Origin: Nitratireductor aquimarinus
GTDB lineage: Bacteria; Pseudomonadota; Alphaproteobacteria; Rhizobiales; Rhizobiaceae
Assembly: GCF_017255295.1 (NCBI RefSeq)
Contig: NZ_JAFKDE010000011.1
Coordinates: 1 to 64,000 of the forward strand
Direction of reading: 5' to 3'
Length of the DNA: 64,000 nucleotides
Made by a program: the position numbers and the translations under genes. The notes below the pieces were generated by a model, which worked only from the letters and a program-made list of their open reading frames with translations, had not been told where the DNA came from and did not search any database. Below are positions 7,619 through 14,892 of the stretch, in pieces (the stretch's first letter is position 1; each line of letters starts with the position of its first letter).

Positions 7619-8797
7619 ATGGCCTCTGAGATCGAGCAGAATACCAAAAACCGGCACTTAGCCCCGTCTGCGACGCGAGAGAGCACGTCGCAAAACGACG
7701 AATCTAGCACTCAGAATGCCATAACAACGTTAAAATGCGACCAACCGGCGCCAGAAAATCCTGACCTGCCGGACATTGTCGACATCGTTCTGGCCATGGA
7801 TGAGCGGCAGGCCCCCTCCCCTCTCCTGCCCGCCGAAACGGGTCCACTCGTCGAAACGGCGCGCAATTACTACGCGCGCGCGGCCCGCTCGGAAGCCACA
7901 CAGCGCGCCTACGCTGCCGATTGGCGTCATTTCGCCTCCTGGTGCCGGCGCGCGGGCTTCTCGCCCTTACCGGCCAATCCAGAGACCGTGGGGCTATACC
8001 TGTCCGCCTGCGCTTCATCTTCACCGCGGCCAACCGTTTCGACGTTGGAGCGGCGGCTTTCCGGGCTCTCTCAGGCGTTCTCGCAACGTGGGGACCGTCT
8101 CGACCGCAAGAATCCGCACATTGCAGAAGTCTTTGCCGGCATTCGCCGCAAACACGGCCGCCCGCCGGTTCAGAAGGAAGCGCTTTTGGCCGACGACATT
8201 CTGGCCATGCTCGAAACCCTGCCCCACGATCTGCGAGGACTGCGCGACAGAGCGGTGCTTCTGGTCGGCTTTGCCGGCGGATTGCGCCGCTCCGAGATCG
8301 TTGGCCTCGATGCAGGTGTCGACCAGACGGAAGATGGCTGTGGTTGGGTCGAGATGTTCGAAAACGGCGCGATTCTCACGCTGCGCGGCAAAACCGGATG
8401 GCGTGAAGTGGAGATCGGGCGCGGCTCGGCAGACCGTTCCTGCCCCGTGGAAGCGCTGAAAATCTGGATGCGGCTCGGGCGCGTGGCCCATGGCCCGCTG
8501 TTTCGCAGAATTCGCGGTGAGAAATCGGTTCAGGAAAGCCGTCTCAGCGACAAACATGTCGCCAGACTGGTCAAAAAGACCGCGCTCGACGCCGGTTTGC
8601 GTCCGGAATTGTCTGAAAAGGAGCGTGAAAAGCTGTTTTCGGGCCATTCCCTGCGCGCCGGGCTTGCCTCTTCAGCCGAGGTGGACGAACGCTTCGTTCA
8701 AAAGCAGCTGGGCCATGCAAGCGCTGAAATGACCCGCCACTATCAGCGTCGCCGCGATCGTTTCCGGGTCAATCTCACCAAGGCGAGTGGTCTCTAG
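7619..8797 (+). CDS. Tyrosine recombinase/integrase
   Basis: Site-specific DNA recombinase of 392 residues from the ATG at 7619; the frame is open back to 7490, but that extension would translate through the two inverted repeats. Residues from about 75 onward form the SAM-like core-binding domain (SEATQRAYAADWRHFASWCR). The catalytic domain keeps the expected residues: R223 in GGLRRSE, the HxxR pair H343 and R346 in HSLRAG, H366 in LGHAS and the nucleophile Y375 in RHYQRRR. All active-site positions are present, so it is likely functional. It is a free-standing recombinase near repABC, with a loxP-like palindrome upstream. Plasmid dimer resolution is a reasonable guess; integration of a mobile element is the alternative. 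Confidence 0.88.
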   Translation: MASEIEQNTKNRHLAPSATRESTSQNDESSTQNAITTLKCDQPAPENPDLPDIVDIVLAMDERQAPSPLLPAETGPLVETARNYYARAARSEATQRAYAADWRHFASWCRRAGFSPLPANPETVGLYLSACASSSPRPTVSTLERRLSGLSQAFSQRGDRLDRKNPHIAEVFAGIRRKHGRPPVQKEALLADDILAMLETLPHDLRGLRDRAVLLVGFAGGLRRSEIVGLDAGVDQTEDGCGWVEMFENGAILTLRGKTGWREVEIGRGSADRSCPVEALKIWMRLGRVAHGPLFRRIRGEKSVQESRLSDKHVARLVKKTALDAGLRPELSEKEREKLFSGHSLRAGLASSAEVDERFVQKQLGHASAEMTRHYQRRRDRFRVNLTKASGL

Positions 8798-8979
8798 AGC
8801 GGCTCCAGCATCGGTTTTGCGTCCCACACTCCATAGAAACAAAGGGATTGAGCGCTCTCGATACCGCGCATTCGCCCTCGATCTTCAGTCAATGAACGAT
8901 AAGCGACGTGAATCGGTCACCGCTGATCGATTCAGCAAATGCGTTGGACGCAGCCGGCTTTTCCGGGCCTGCTATAGGC

Positions 8980-9228
8980 ATGTCTACCAACCCACATCTC
9001 TGCTGTCTGAAACGCATCGATCCCGCACGCAACATGGCGCGCTATTACACGCTTTCCGTTGAGCCCACCCTGTTTGGCGACGCTGCTCTTGTGCGCCAGT
9101 GGGGCCGGATCGGCACGCGCGGGCAGTTCAAGATCAATCTCTTCGACACGACGGGGGCTGCGGAGACAGCCCTCCAGCGGCTGCGCAAAATCAAGGAAAA
9201 GCGCGGATATCATCCCGAAATGAGCTGA
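8980..9228 (+). CDS. Small WGR-domain protein
   Basis: Protein of 82 residues made almost entirely of one WGR domain: RYYTLSVEPTLFGDAALVRQ, then the name-giving WGRIGTRGQ motif, then a helix AAETALQRLRKIKEKRGY. WGR domains occur in eukaryotic PARPs, where they contact DNA ends, and in bacterial MolR-like and DNA-ligase-linked proteins; single-domain forms are common in rhizobial plasmids but their role is unknown. The ATG at 8980 is chosen because the upstream in-frame codons do not resemble the family. The gene stands alone between the recombinase and the toxin-antitoxin pair. Confidence 0.72.
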   Translation: MSTNPHLCCLKRIDPARNMARYYTLSVEPTLFGDAALVRQWGRIGTRGQFKINLFDTTGAAETALQRLRKIKEKRGYHPEMS

Positions 9229-9274
9229 AACGAGCCATTTTCAGGTGAAAATACCGAGAAATCCCAAAAAAGAT

Positions 9275-9787
9275 CTAAAGCCAGGAAGCCGCGTCATTTG
9301 GCAGTCTGTGCTCGGGATCCGTCACGGAAAGACCGGGCCCTTTCTCTCCATTCCAGCTCCACAGCGCGACGCAGCTTCCGCCGGGCGACATGAAGGATGG
9401 ATAGATCACGCCGTGATAGCCTTGCAGAAGCAGTTTTTCGCGCAGGAGATGGGTTTCGGGCAGCTTTCCGGCATCCATATCCGCCCGCCACTCGCACTGA
9501 TGCAAAGCTGGCGATTGCCCGACTGCCTCAAGCCCCTCTTCGCTCGTCAGATCCGCAAGGCGCGCTTTTGAAAGCGTCAGCTGGGCGATCAGTGCGGGGT
9601 GCTGCACAAATCCCTGATTATATTCAGCCCAGGCCGTGGAAAGCTCCCGCGCCGCGTAGATCGTGGCTGCTCCAACCGGGTTCCAGCGACCGCCAAAGCG
9701 TGCGGCCCCCTCCCCTGAAAGCGGCGCATGCGCCCAGCGCGGCACATAAGCCCGCCAGAGGGTCTCATTGCGCAATTCCTCAGGCAT
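9275..9787 (-). CDS. RES-domain toxin
   Basis: Toxin of 170 residues with a full RES domain. Known members of this family degrade or modify NAD+ (NAD+ phosphorylase or glycohydrolase activity), or ADP-ribosylate targets. Visible family residues are R30 and R34 in ARFGGRWNPVG, Y44 in TIYAA and E55 in AWAEYNQ, followed by the C-terminal YPSFMSPGGSC stretch. The gene overlaps the end of the antitoxin gene (stop at 9780-9782); the ATG at 9787 is preferred to a GTG at 9799. Together they form a RES-Xre type II toxin-antitoxin operon directly downstream of repC, as expected of a replicon-stability module. Confidence 0.87.
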   Translation of the reverse strand: MPEELRNETLWRAYVPRWAHAPLSGEGAARFGGRWNPVGAATIYAARELSTAWAEYNQGFVQHPALIAQLTLSKARLADLTSEEGLEAVGQSPALHQCEWRADMDAGKLPETHLLREKLLLQGYHGVIYPSFMSPGGSCVALWSWNGEKGPGLSVTDPEHRLPNDAASWL

Positions 9788-10151
9788 AGACGCCGGCACG
9801 CACCGCTTCGAGATAGGTCAAAACCTTGTCGGCCTTCCCCTCCCCTACCAGATCATAGGCGGTTTTTCCCGCCCAGCCGGGAATCGGCTGATGCTTGAAC
9901 CAGATCACGGCCCGGTGCTCATCCCCGGCCATTTCCGTCGCCATTGCCAGAATGCGCACAACCGGGCTCAGCGCCTGATCAACCTTTCTCTGGCCGGATT
10001 TGGCCGTCAGCGTGTTGCGGGCAACGCCAATCAGCCGTGCGAGCTCCACCATTGTCACGCCCAGAAGTTCAGAAACCCGCCGGGCGGATAGAAACGGTGC
10101 GCGCTCGTCAGCGAAATGGGCCGCTGCGAAATCGAGTTCTGCCGCAGTCAT
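9780..10151 (-). CDS. Xre/MbcA/ParS-type antitoxin of the RES toxin
   Basis: Antitoxin of 123 residues. The first half holds an Xre-like helix-turn-helix (FLSARRVSELLGVTMVELAR and IGVARNTLTAKSG). The second half is the DUF2384 (MbcA/ParS) toxin-binding domain, with WFKHQPIPGWAGKTAYDLVG and the C-terminal YLEAVRAGVYA that in this family inserts into the RES active site. It precedes and overlaps its toxin gene on the same strand, as in RES-Xre operons, and is likely to autoregulate the operon through its HTH. It begins 81 bases after the repC stop. Confidence 0.86.
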   Translation of the reverse strand: MTAAELDFAAAHFADERAPFLSARRVSELLGVTMVELARLIGVARNTLTAKSGQRKVDQALSPVVRILAMATEMAGDEHRAVIWFKHQPIPGWAGKTAYDLVGEGKADKVLTYLEAVRAGVYA

Positions 10152-10232
10152 GCTCTTTGACCTCCTGAATCAACGCGAAATGAGCACATAATGATCACTA
10201 CCCGATTAAACTATGCCCAGAATATGTTCATT

Positions 10233-11621
10233 TCAAGCTTGCGCTCTCCTTGAGCCTATAAGGGCTCGCTGGCGGGCCGAAACGAGCGCATTGAGCATCG
10301 GCTTGACGGAGAACGAGCCGCCATGGGCCCTTTCGGTCAACCGCCGGAGATATGCGCCGGGCGACCGGATGGCCTCGGCCCGCTCCAGCATGGCTGCAAT
10401 GGTGATTGCCGCGTTGATTTCGCCCATCTCTGTCCGCGCTTTCGCCCAGGCGTCCGGTGGAATTCCCAGCATGGAACGCACCGTTTCGGCGGCTTTCATG
10501 AGATCTCGCCAGTTTGTGAGGCCACCGGGCGCATAATCGCGCATTTGCGGACAGGCTGAGGTCACAATTTCCAGCCGCATCGTTGCGGTCCGGCAAGCAT
10601 TTTCACTTGCAGAAGCCTGTTTTGTCGGTTGTGGGGCTCTTTCCAGCCTTCCGGATGGGTTTTTCCGGTGTGCTTTGGCAAGGGCTACGCTTTCATGAGC
10701 CTTTCGCGGCGTTTCCGCTTCGATGTCGTCTACCTCTATTTCAAAATTAGAGTCTGAGTCTGAATTATGAATATGGCGCTCATTTTGGGACTCATTGGCG
10801 CTCACTTTTGTGATTTCATTAACCATGCGCTCTGGATTTTGAGCCTCCAGCTCTTCGTCGCGAAGGTTATCGAGATATGCGTTTTCGATTGCGTCGCGCA
10901 GTTCCACGAGCGCGTCTCTGCGTGCTTTGAGCGTTTTCCAATCGGTGTTGCGGCCCAATCTTCCAGAAAGCGCCTCGAGACGCTCTGCAAAGGCTGCAAA
11001 ACGCTCTCCCCTGCCCTCCTGGGCGGTTGCGTGAACAATGGCCGCAATATCCCTCAGATGGATCGTTACTTCGCTCCTGAGGGCTCTCAGGGCCTTAGCA
11101 AGCCGCCGTGTTTCTGCTGCGTAAGCCTCGATTTCGCCCGCACGCATGACCAGAGGCGCTAGATCGAAGCCGAAAGCTTCCTCGATCTGGCCTTCTTCAC
11201 CACGGCGCGCAAAACGTTTTCCATTGGCGCTGTCGCGGCGCAGAATGAGCCCGGCCTTCACCAGCGCCGCCAGATGCCGACGCAGTGTTGCCGGCGCCAT
11301 GCCACGGGCGCGAATGGAGAGTTCGGCATTGGACGGGAACACGACAAGTTCCCCGCCGGGATCCAGCATGCGTTCACTGTTGAAGCTCACAAGCGCCTCC
11401 AGAACCACAATCGTCCTGTCGGAGAGGCCAAGCGCCGGTCGTGCTTCGGTTACGGCCCGCAGCAAATGCCATTTATCCACGGTATTTTCAGAACAGGCAC
11501 GTGCATCGCCCGAGCGCGTGTTCAGGGCCTTGCGGGCACGCCGAACCTGCTCACTGACTATGATTTGGGCACGCGCCATCCCTTTCCCGCCGAATGGCGA
11601 GATTGCAAATCTATCCGTCAT
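10233..11621 (-). CDS. repC: Plasmid replication initiator RepC
   Basis: Replication initiator of 462 residues, the protein that opens the origin of repABC replicons. The N-terminal winged-helix region carries the family landmarks LLRAVTEARPALGLSDRTIV, FPSNAELSIRARGMAPATLR and RHLAALVKAGLILRRDS; the C-terminal region ends in the conserved IPPDAWAKARTEMGEINA and GAYLRRLTERA. The ATG at 11621 is preferred over 11636 because AGGTGAG lies five bases before it. It is slightly longer than many RepC proteins, owing to a low-complexity Ser/Asn/Glu-rich linker around residues 275-340. It is the third gene of repABC, separated from repB by about 230 bases. Confidence 0.95.
   Translation of the reverse strand: MTDRFAISPFGGKGMARAQIIVSEQVRRARKALNTRSGDARACSENTVDKWHLLRAVTEARPALGLSDRTIVVLEALVSFNSERMLDPGGELVVFPSNAELSIRARGMAPATLRRHLAALVKAGLILRRDSANGKRFARRGEEGQIEEAFGFDLAPLVMRAGEIEAYAAETRRLAKALRALRSEVTIHLRDIAAIVHATAQEGRGERFAAFAERLEALSGRLGRNTDWKTLKARRDALVELRDAIENAYLDNLRDEELEAQNPERMVNEITKVSANESQNERHIHNSDSDSNFEIEVDDIEAETPRKAHESVALAKAHRKNPSGRLERAPQPTKQASASENACRTATMRLEIVTSACPQMRDYAPGGLTNWRDLMKAAETVRSMLGIPPDAWAKARTEMGEINAAITIAAMLERAEAIRSPGAYLRRLTERAHGGSFSVKPMLNALVSARQRALIGSRRAQA
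10735..10830. other. AT-rich stretch within repC, candidate oriV
   Basis: This is the most AT-rich part of the repC frame and carries two direct copies of GGCGCTCA (10775-10782 and 10797-10804) spaced 22 bases, about two helical turns. In studied repABC plasmids the origin lies inside repC in an AT-rich segment, so this is the natural candidate. Location by analogy only. Confidence 0.45.
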
Positions 11622-11689
11622 TGTCTCACCTAGCATTAGGCAAGAAAAAGACGCTCACCGAGTGACCCGGTGCTTGACTTTGAACGCTG

Positions 11690-11760
11690 GAAGTGATTCT
11701 TTCAGATTGCTACATCGAAAGGGGCTTCCGGAATTTAAACGTTCTGGGGGCCTTTTTCTT
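11690..11760 (+). ncRNA. Candidate antisense ctRNA (incA) in the repB-repC gap
   Basis: repABC operons encode a small RNA on the strand opposite to repC, within the repB-repC gap, that limits RepC synthesis. Here the plus strand has a -35-like TTGACT at 11674-11679 (the -10 is weak). A terminator-like fold follows: AAAGG (11718-11722) pairs with CCTTT (11751-11755), enclosing a second stem CCGGAA/TTCTGG with an 8-base loop, and a T-run closes it at about 11757. The 5' end is a guess. Confidence 0.5.
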
Positions 11761-11850
11761 GCGCGATTTTCCTCTCGCTCTACCTCTTCACTCTTCGTCT
11801 GACCGGCGTTTCCGCCGGATTTGTTTCACCGCATCTCGCGGCTGATGAAC

Positions 11851-12993
11851 CTAGTTGCCGTCCGCCCGCTCTTTTTCAAAACGTTCGGACAGTTCGGGCA
11901 GAAGCCCGGCCACATAGTCTGCAAAGCCCGGCCGCGTCTTCTCGTCGAAATCGAGCCTGGGTTTGCTTCCCGGCGTCACCTTTGCAAGCAGACGGCCTTT
12001 CCTGTCTTCCACAGAGCGCGTTTTCTCAGCCTTCTTGGCTTTTGCCGACGCCCTCTTGGCGAGGCGTTCGTAGAGCCTGCGGAACCGCTCGTCTGAATCG
12101 GCGGCACGGAACGCGACGGACTGAATCTCGTCCTGTGCGAGGGCCACAGCTGCTTCACGCTTCAGATACTCTGCCAGCGCCATCCAGCGCGGGCGTCCGG
12201 CTTTCGGGGCAGGGCCAATCGCTGCTGCAATGTCTGCCGGAACGGCTTCAGCCACCTGCAGAAGCCGCGTCATCTCCGCCTTGTGCAGCGACAGTGCGCG
12301 CTGAACGACACTGCGGTCGAAACCATGGCGCATCAACGCATCGGCAAAGAAGGCGCGCTCGATGAAGGAGAGATTGCGACGCTCGGTGTTTTCCTTGCCC
12401 TGGGCAAGCACAAGATCGTCATCGCTCAGGGTCCGGACAATCGCCTGAACCGGCCTCTTGAGGCGGTTCGCGGCACGCACACGGCGATGACCATAGGCCA
12501 CCTGAAAGCGGCCATTCTCCGTCGGATGGGGGCGCAGAAGAACAGGCACCTGCTGGCCATTCTCGCGTACGCTGTCCACCAGCGCAGAGAAATCTTCGTC
12601 GCCGTCATCTTCGAGGCTCAGGCGGTCGCGCACGATCGATGGGTCGATCAGGTGCGGCTCCACTTCGATCACGCGTTCGCCTTTGGCGAGGCTCTCGCGA
12701 ATGGCCCGCGCATCTTCCACTTCACGTGTCATGGATGAGAGCGAGAGCCCCATCGCCTTGACCGCGCCGGAGGAACTGCGTGCAGGCGCATCTGTGCCAG
12801 ACGGAGCAAGCTTTGCTGCAAGTCTGGCTTCCGGCGCGGACTGTGTGGGATTTGACTGCGCGGAATTCGACTGGGCGGAATTCGACTGGGCCGGTTTTGC
12901 CTGAGCAGGCTGCGGCTTATGGGAAGGCGAGGGGGCTTCGCCCTCACCTGCACCACCGAACAGCGCCTTCAGATGGTCCTTGCGCTTGCTCAT
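11851..12993 (-). CDS. repB: Plasmid partitioning protein RepB (ParB family)
   Basis: Centromere-binding partition protein of 380 residues. After MSKRKDHLKALFGG there is a Pro/Gln/Ser-rich linker with AQSN-type pentapeptide repeats encoded by 15-bp tandem units (about 12861-12895). It is followed by the ParB/Srx nuclease-like domain (IEVEPHLIDPSIVRDRL, VPVLLRPHP, YGHRRVRAANRL) and the KorB-like HTH (LSFIERAFFADALMRHGFDR, HKAEMTRLLQVAE). The start overlaps the repA stop as ATGA (12990-12993), so repA and repB are translationally coupled. RepB should bind the parS-like 16-mers at 13053 and 14339. Confidence 0.95.
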   Translation of the reverse strand: MSKRKDHLKALFGGAGEGEAPSPSHKPQPAQAKPAQSNSAQSNSAQSNPTQSAPEARLAAKLAPSGTDAPARSSSGAVKAMGLSLSSMTREVEDARAIRESLAKGERVIEVEPHLIDPSIVRDRLSLEDDGDEDFSALVDSVRENGQQVPVLLRPHPTENGRFQVAYGHRRVRAANRLKRPVQAIVRTLSDDDLVLAQGKENTERRNLSFIERAFFADALMRHGFDRSVVQRALSLHKAEMTRLLQVAEAVPADIAAAIGPAPKAGRPRWMALAEYLKREAAVALAQDEIQSVAFRAADSDERFRRLYERLAKRASAKAKKAEKTRSVEDRKGRLLAKVTPGSKPRLDFDEKTRPGFADYVAGLLPELSERFEKERADGN

Positions 12994-14300
12994 GCCCCGT
13001 CTCCTGTCGCGTTACGACCCCAGGCGTTTTCGACCAGCGCTTCGACCTCGGCGTTGACAGATGTCAACGCTTCCATCGCGCGGTCGTAGGTCGAGCGTGT
13101 GAAGTTGTCCCGGCCCACTTCATAGAGTGTCTGCTTGGTCAGGCCCGCATCGGAAATCGCGGTCGACTTGACCATGGGCGCCGTCAGAACGCGTTCGCCA
13201 AACTGCGACCGCAGGAAGCCGACAATCTGCGTCTGGGGACCATCATTCGGCTCGTAGCGCGTTACGAGGTAGCGCAGGAAATCGAAGTTCAGCGAACCGC
13301 CTGCCTCGCGCACAACCGACAGAAGATCGGCCGTCATGTAGAGGAACTGGCTCATCGAGGCGACGTCCAGCATCTGCGGGTGCACGGTCACGATGACCGA
13401 GGTGGATGCGCACAGTGCGGAGAGCGTCAGGAAGCCGAGCTGTGGCGGACAGTCGATGATGACCACGTCGTAATCATCGGCAACCGTGGCAAGTGCGGCC
13501 TGAATGCGCGCGAAGAAGAATTCGTCCGCACCGTCACCCGCCTGGCGCTCGGCCAGCATGCGCGGTGTCGTGTGCTCGAACTCGTGCAGCTCGAGATTGC
13601 CCGGCACCAGATCGAGCCCGTCGAAATAGGTCTTGCGGATGATCTGCGAAAGCGGCCTGCGCTCTTCGTCATATCGGATCGCGCCATAGAGCGTGTCATT
13701 GCCCGAAAGATCGATTTCGGGCTGATAGCCGAAGAGGGCGGAGAGAGACGCCTGCGGATCGAGATCCACCGCCAGCACACGATAGCCCGACAGGGCCAGA
13801 TGCTGCGCCATGTGCGCGCTGGTCGTCGTCTTGCCGGAACCACCCTTGAAGTTGGTCACCGAGATGACCTGCAGGTGCTCGTGCTCTGGGTCGCGCCACT
13901 TCACATAGGAACGGGCCTTGGCGAGGTTGCCCTTGGCCTTTGCCTGCGCCGCAAGATGCTGCCGGAGCGCGTTGATGTCTGAAAGGGAATAGTAACGGCG
14001 TCCGCCGGACCCGGTCTCCGGCTGCGGACCTTCGCCGGCAATGGAGAGCTGACGCAGATATCCATCTGAGACGCCGATCAGACGCGCCGCTTCACCGCTC
14101 GAGAATGTGCGGAGCGTCTTCTGGGCTGCCGGGGGATAAAGACGGTCGCGCATGACGCGCAGCTGTTCGGAAAGCCGTGCAGCGTCCGCCGCGATGGCCT
14201 GGTCAGCCGCCAGAACCGGCTGCGCGTCCGCGCCTTCCATCGCTACTTCAGCAACCTTGTCCAACTCCCGCTCTCCTTCATGGTCAATGGCCATGTCCAT
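12990..14300 (-). CDS. repA: Plasmid partitioning ATPase RepA (ParA family)
   Basis: ParA-type ATPase of 436 residues that moves sister plasmids apart and autorepresses the rep operon. The N-terminal MerR/HTH-like segment (FSSGEAARLIGVSDGYLRQL) is followed by the deviant Walker A KGGSGKTTT, Walker A' LAVDLDPQASLS and Walker B DVVIIDCPPQLGFL. The ATG at 14300 (MDMAIDHEGE) is preferred because GAGGAG lies nine bases before it; an ATG at 14324 is in the same frame. It is the first gene of repABC. The 3' end of the gene carries one parS-like site and another lies just upstream of the gene. Confidence 0.95.
   Translation of the reverse strand: MDMAIDHEGERELDKVAEVAMEGADAQPVLAADQAIAADAARLSEQLRVMRDRLYPPAAQKTLRTFSSGEAARLIGVSDGYLRQLSIAGEGPQPETGSGGRRYYSLSDINALRQHLAAQAKAKGNLAKARSYVKWRDPEHEHLQVISVTNFKGGSGKTTTSAHMAQHLALSGYRVLAVDLDPQASLSALFGYQPEIDLSGNDTLYGAIRYDEERRPLSQIIRKTYFDGLDLVPGNLELHEFEHTTPRMLAERQAGDGADEFFFARIQAALATVADDYDVVIIDCPPQLGFLTLSALCASTSVIVTVHPQMLDVASMSQFLYMTADLLSVVREAGGSLNFDFLRYLVTRYEPNDGPQTQIVGFLRSQFGERVLTAPMVKSTAISDAGLTKQTLYEVGRDNFTRSTYDRAMEALTSVNAEVEALVENAWGRNATGDGA
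13053..13068. promoter_or_regulatory. parS-like 16-mer inside the repA 3' end
   Basis: GTTGACAGATGTCAAC has 7-bp inverted arms, matching the GTT-N10-AAC outline of repABC partition sites. It differs at a single centre base from the copy at 14339-14354. The sequence lies in coding DNA yet keeps the palindrome, which argues for function. Confidence 0.6.
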
Positions 14301-14338
14301 GCCGTGCCGCTCCTCGTCATCCAATCAAGTCGGCGCTG

Positions 14339-14354
14339 GTTGACAGGTGTCAAC
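14339..14354. promoter_or_regulatory. parS-like 16-mer upstream of repA
   Basis: GTTGACAGGTGTCAAC, perfect 7-bp inverted arms around GG. It lies just upstream of the repA start and could serve as centromere for RepB and in repression of the rep promoter. One of two near-identical copies in the rep operon. Confidence 0.6.
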
Positions 14355-14892
14355 GCAACGCATCCCCTAGGCGGGCGCAGCGCGAATTGCCTTAACGTCA
14401 CCACCCTCAAAAGGGCGCATGACGGAATAATATTGCGCAACGTAACCCGATTCGGAGCCATTCGGCGAGTGGCCTACGCTTGAGGGTATAGATACGCTTA
14501 AAATGCAAACGCGCTGAGGCAGGTTTGAAATCGGAAGTAACCGCTACTAACAGGTACGCATCGCGGTTACGCCAATCTCTCACATTCGCCGCCAGTTCCG
14601 TAACTAATGCCACGAGGCAGGCGGCCATCGTCAAGAAGTTTTTGGTTAACAAGACGTTAACGGAACATGTTCTGTGATGGAAGTGAGCCGAATAATCCAG
14701 CCGTTACCGTGACTTAAGTCACTCGGCGGATCAGATCGCATCGAAAACAAATCGACAGGGCCGGCTGGAAGTAGACCAAAACGCCGCCCGGGCCGCTGAA
14801 AAGGCACACATTTTCTTAACCGCGGCTCGCGCGCGGACAGAATCGGAGCGCTGCGCGCGCCGCTAAAAGATCTGGCAGGGGAGGGGAGGGCG
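14355..14892. promoter_or_regulatory. repABC upstream region
   Basis: About 540 bases without a credible gene between repA and the IclR-type regulator gene. It should contain the repA promoter and RepA operator. Visible structure: a gapped inverted repeat GTAACCGC (14537-14544) with GCGGTTAC (14563-14570), a short palindrome GTATAGATAC near 14490, and two GTTAAC hexamers five bases apart near 14645. Assignment of any one of these to RepA binding is not possible from sequence alone. Confidence 0.45.

Noticed and set aside
7619-9228. The recombinase as integrase of an integrated island with att sites at a tRNA
   Set aside because: No tRNA gene or long direct repeat was found in the window, so there is no support for an integration site here.
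14407-14652. Minus-strand 81-codon frame upstream of repA
   Set aside because: No ribosome site, no similarity and located in the rep promoter region with inverted repeats.
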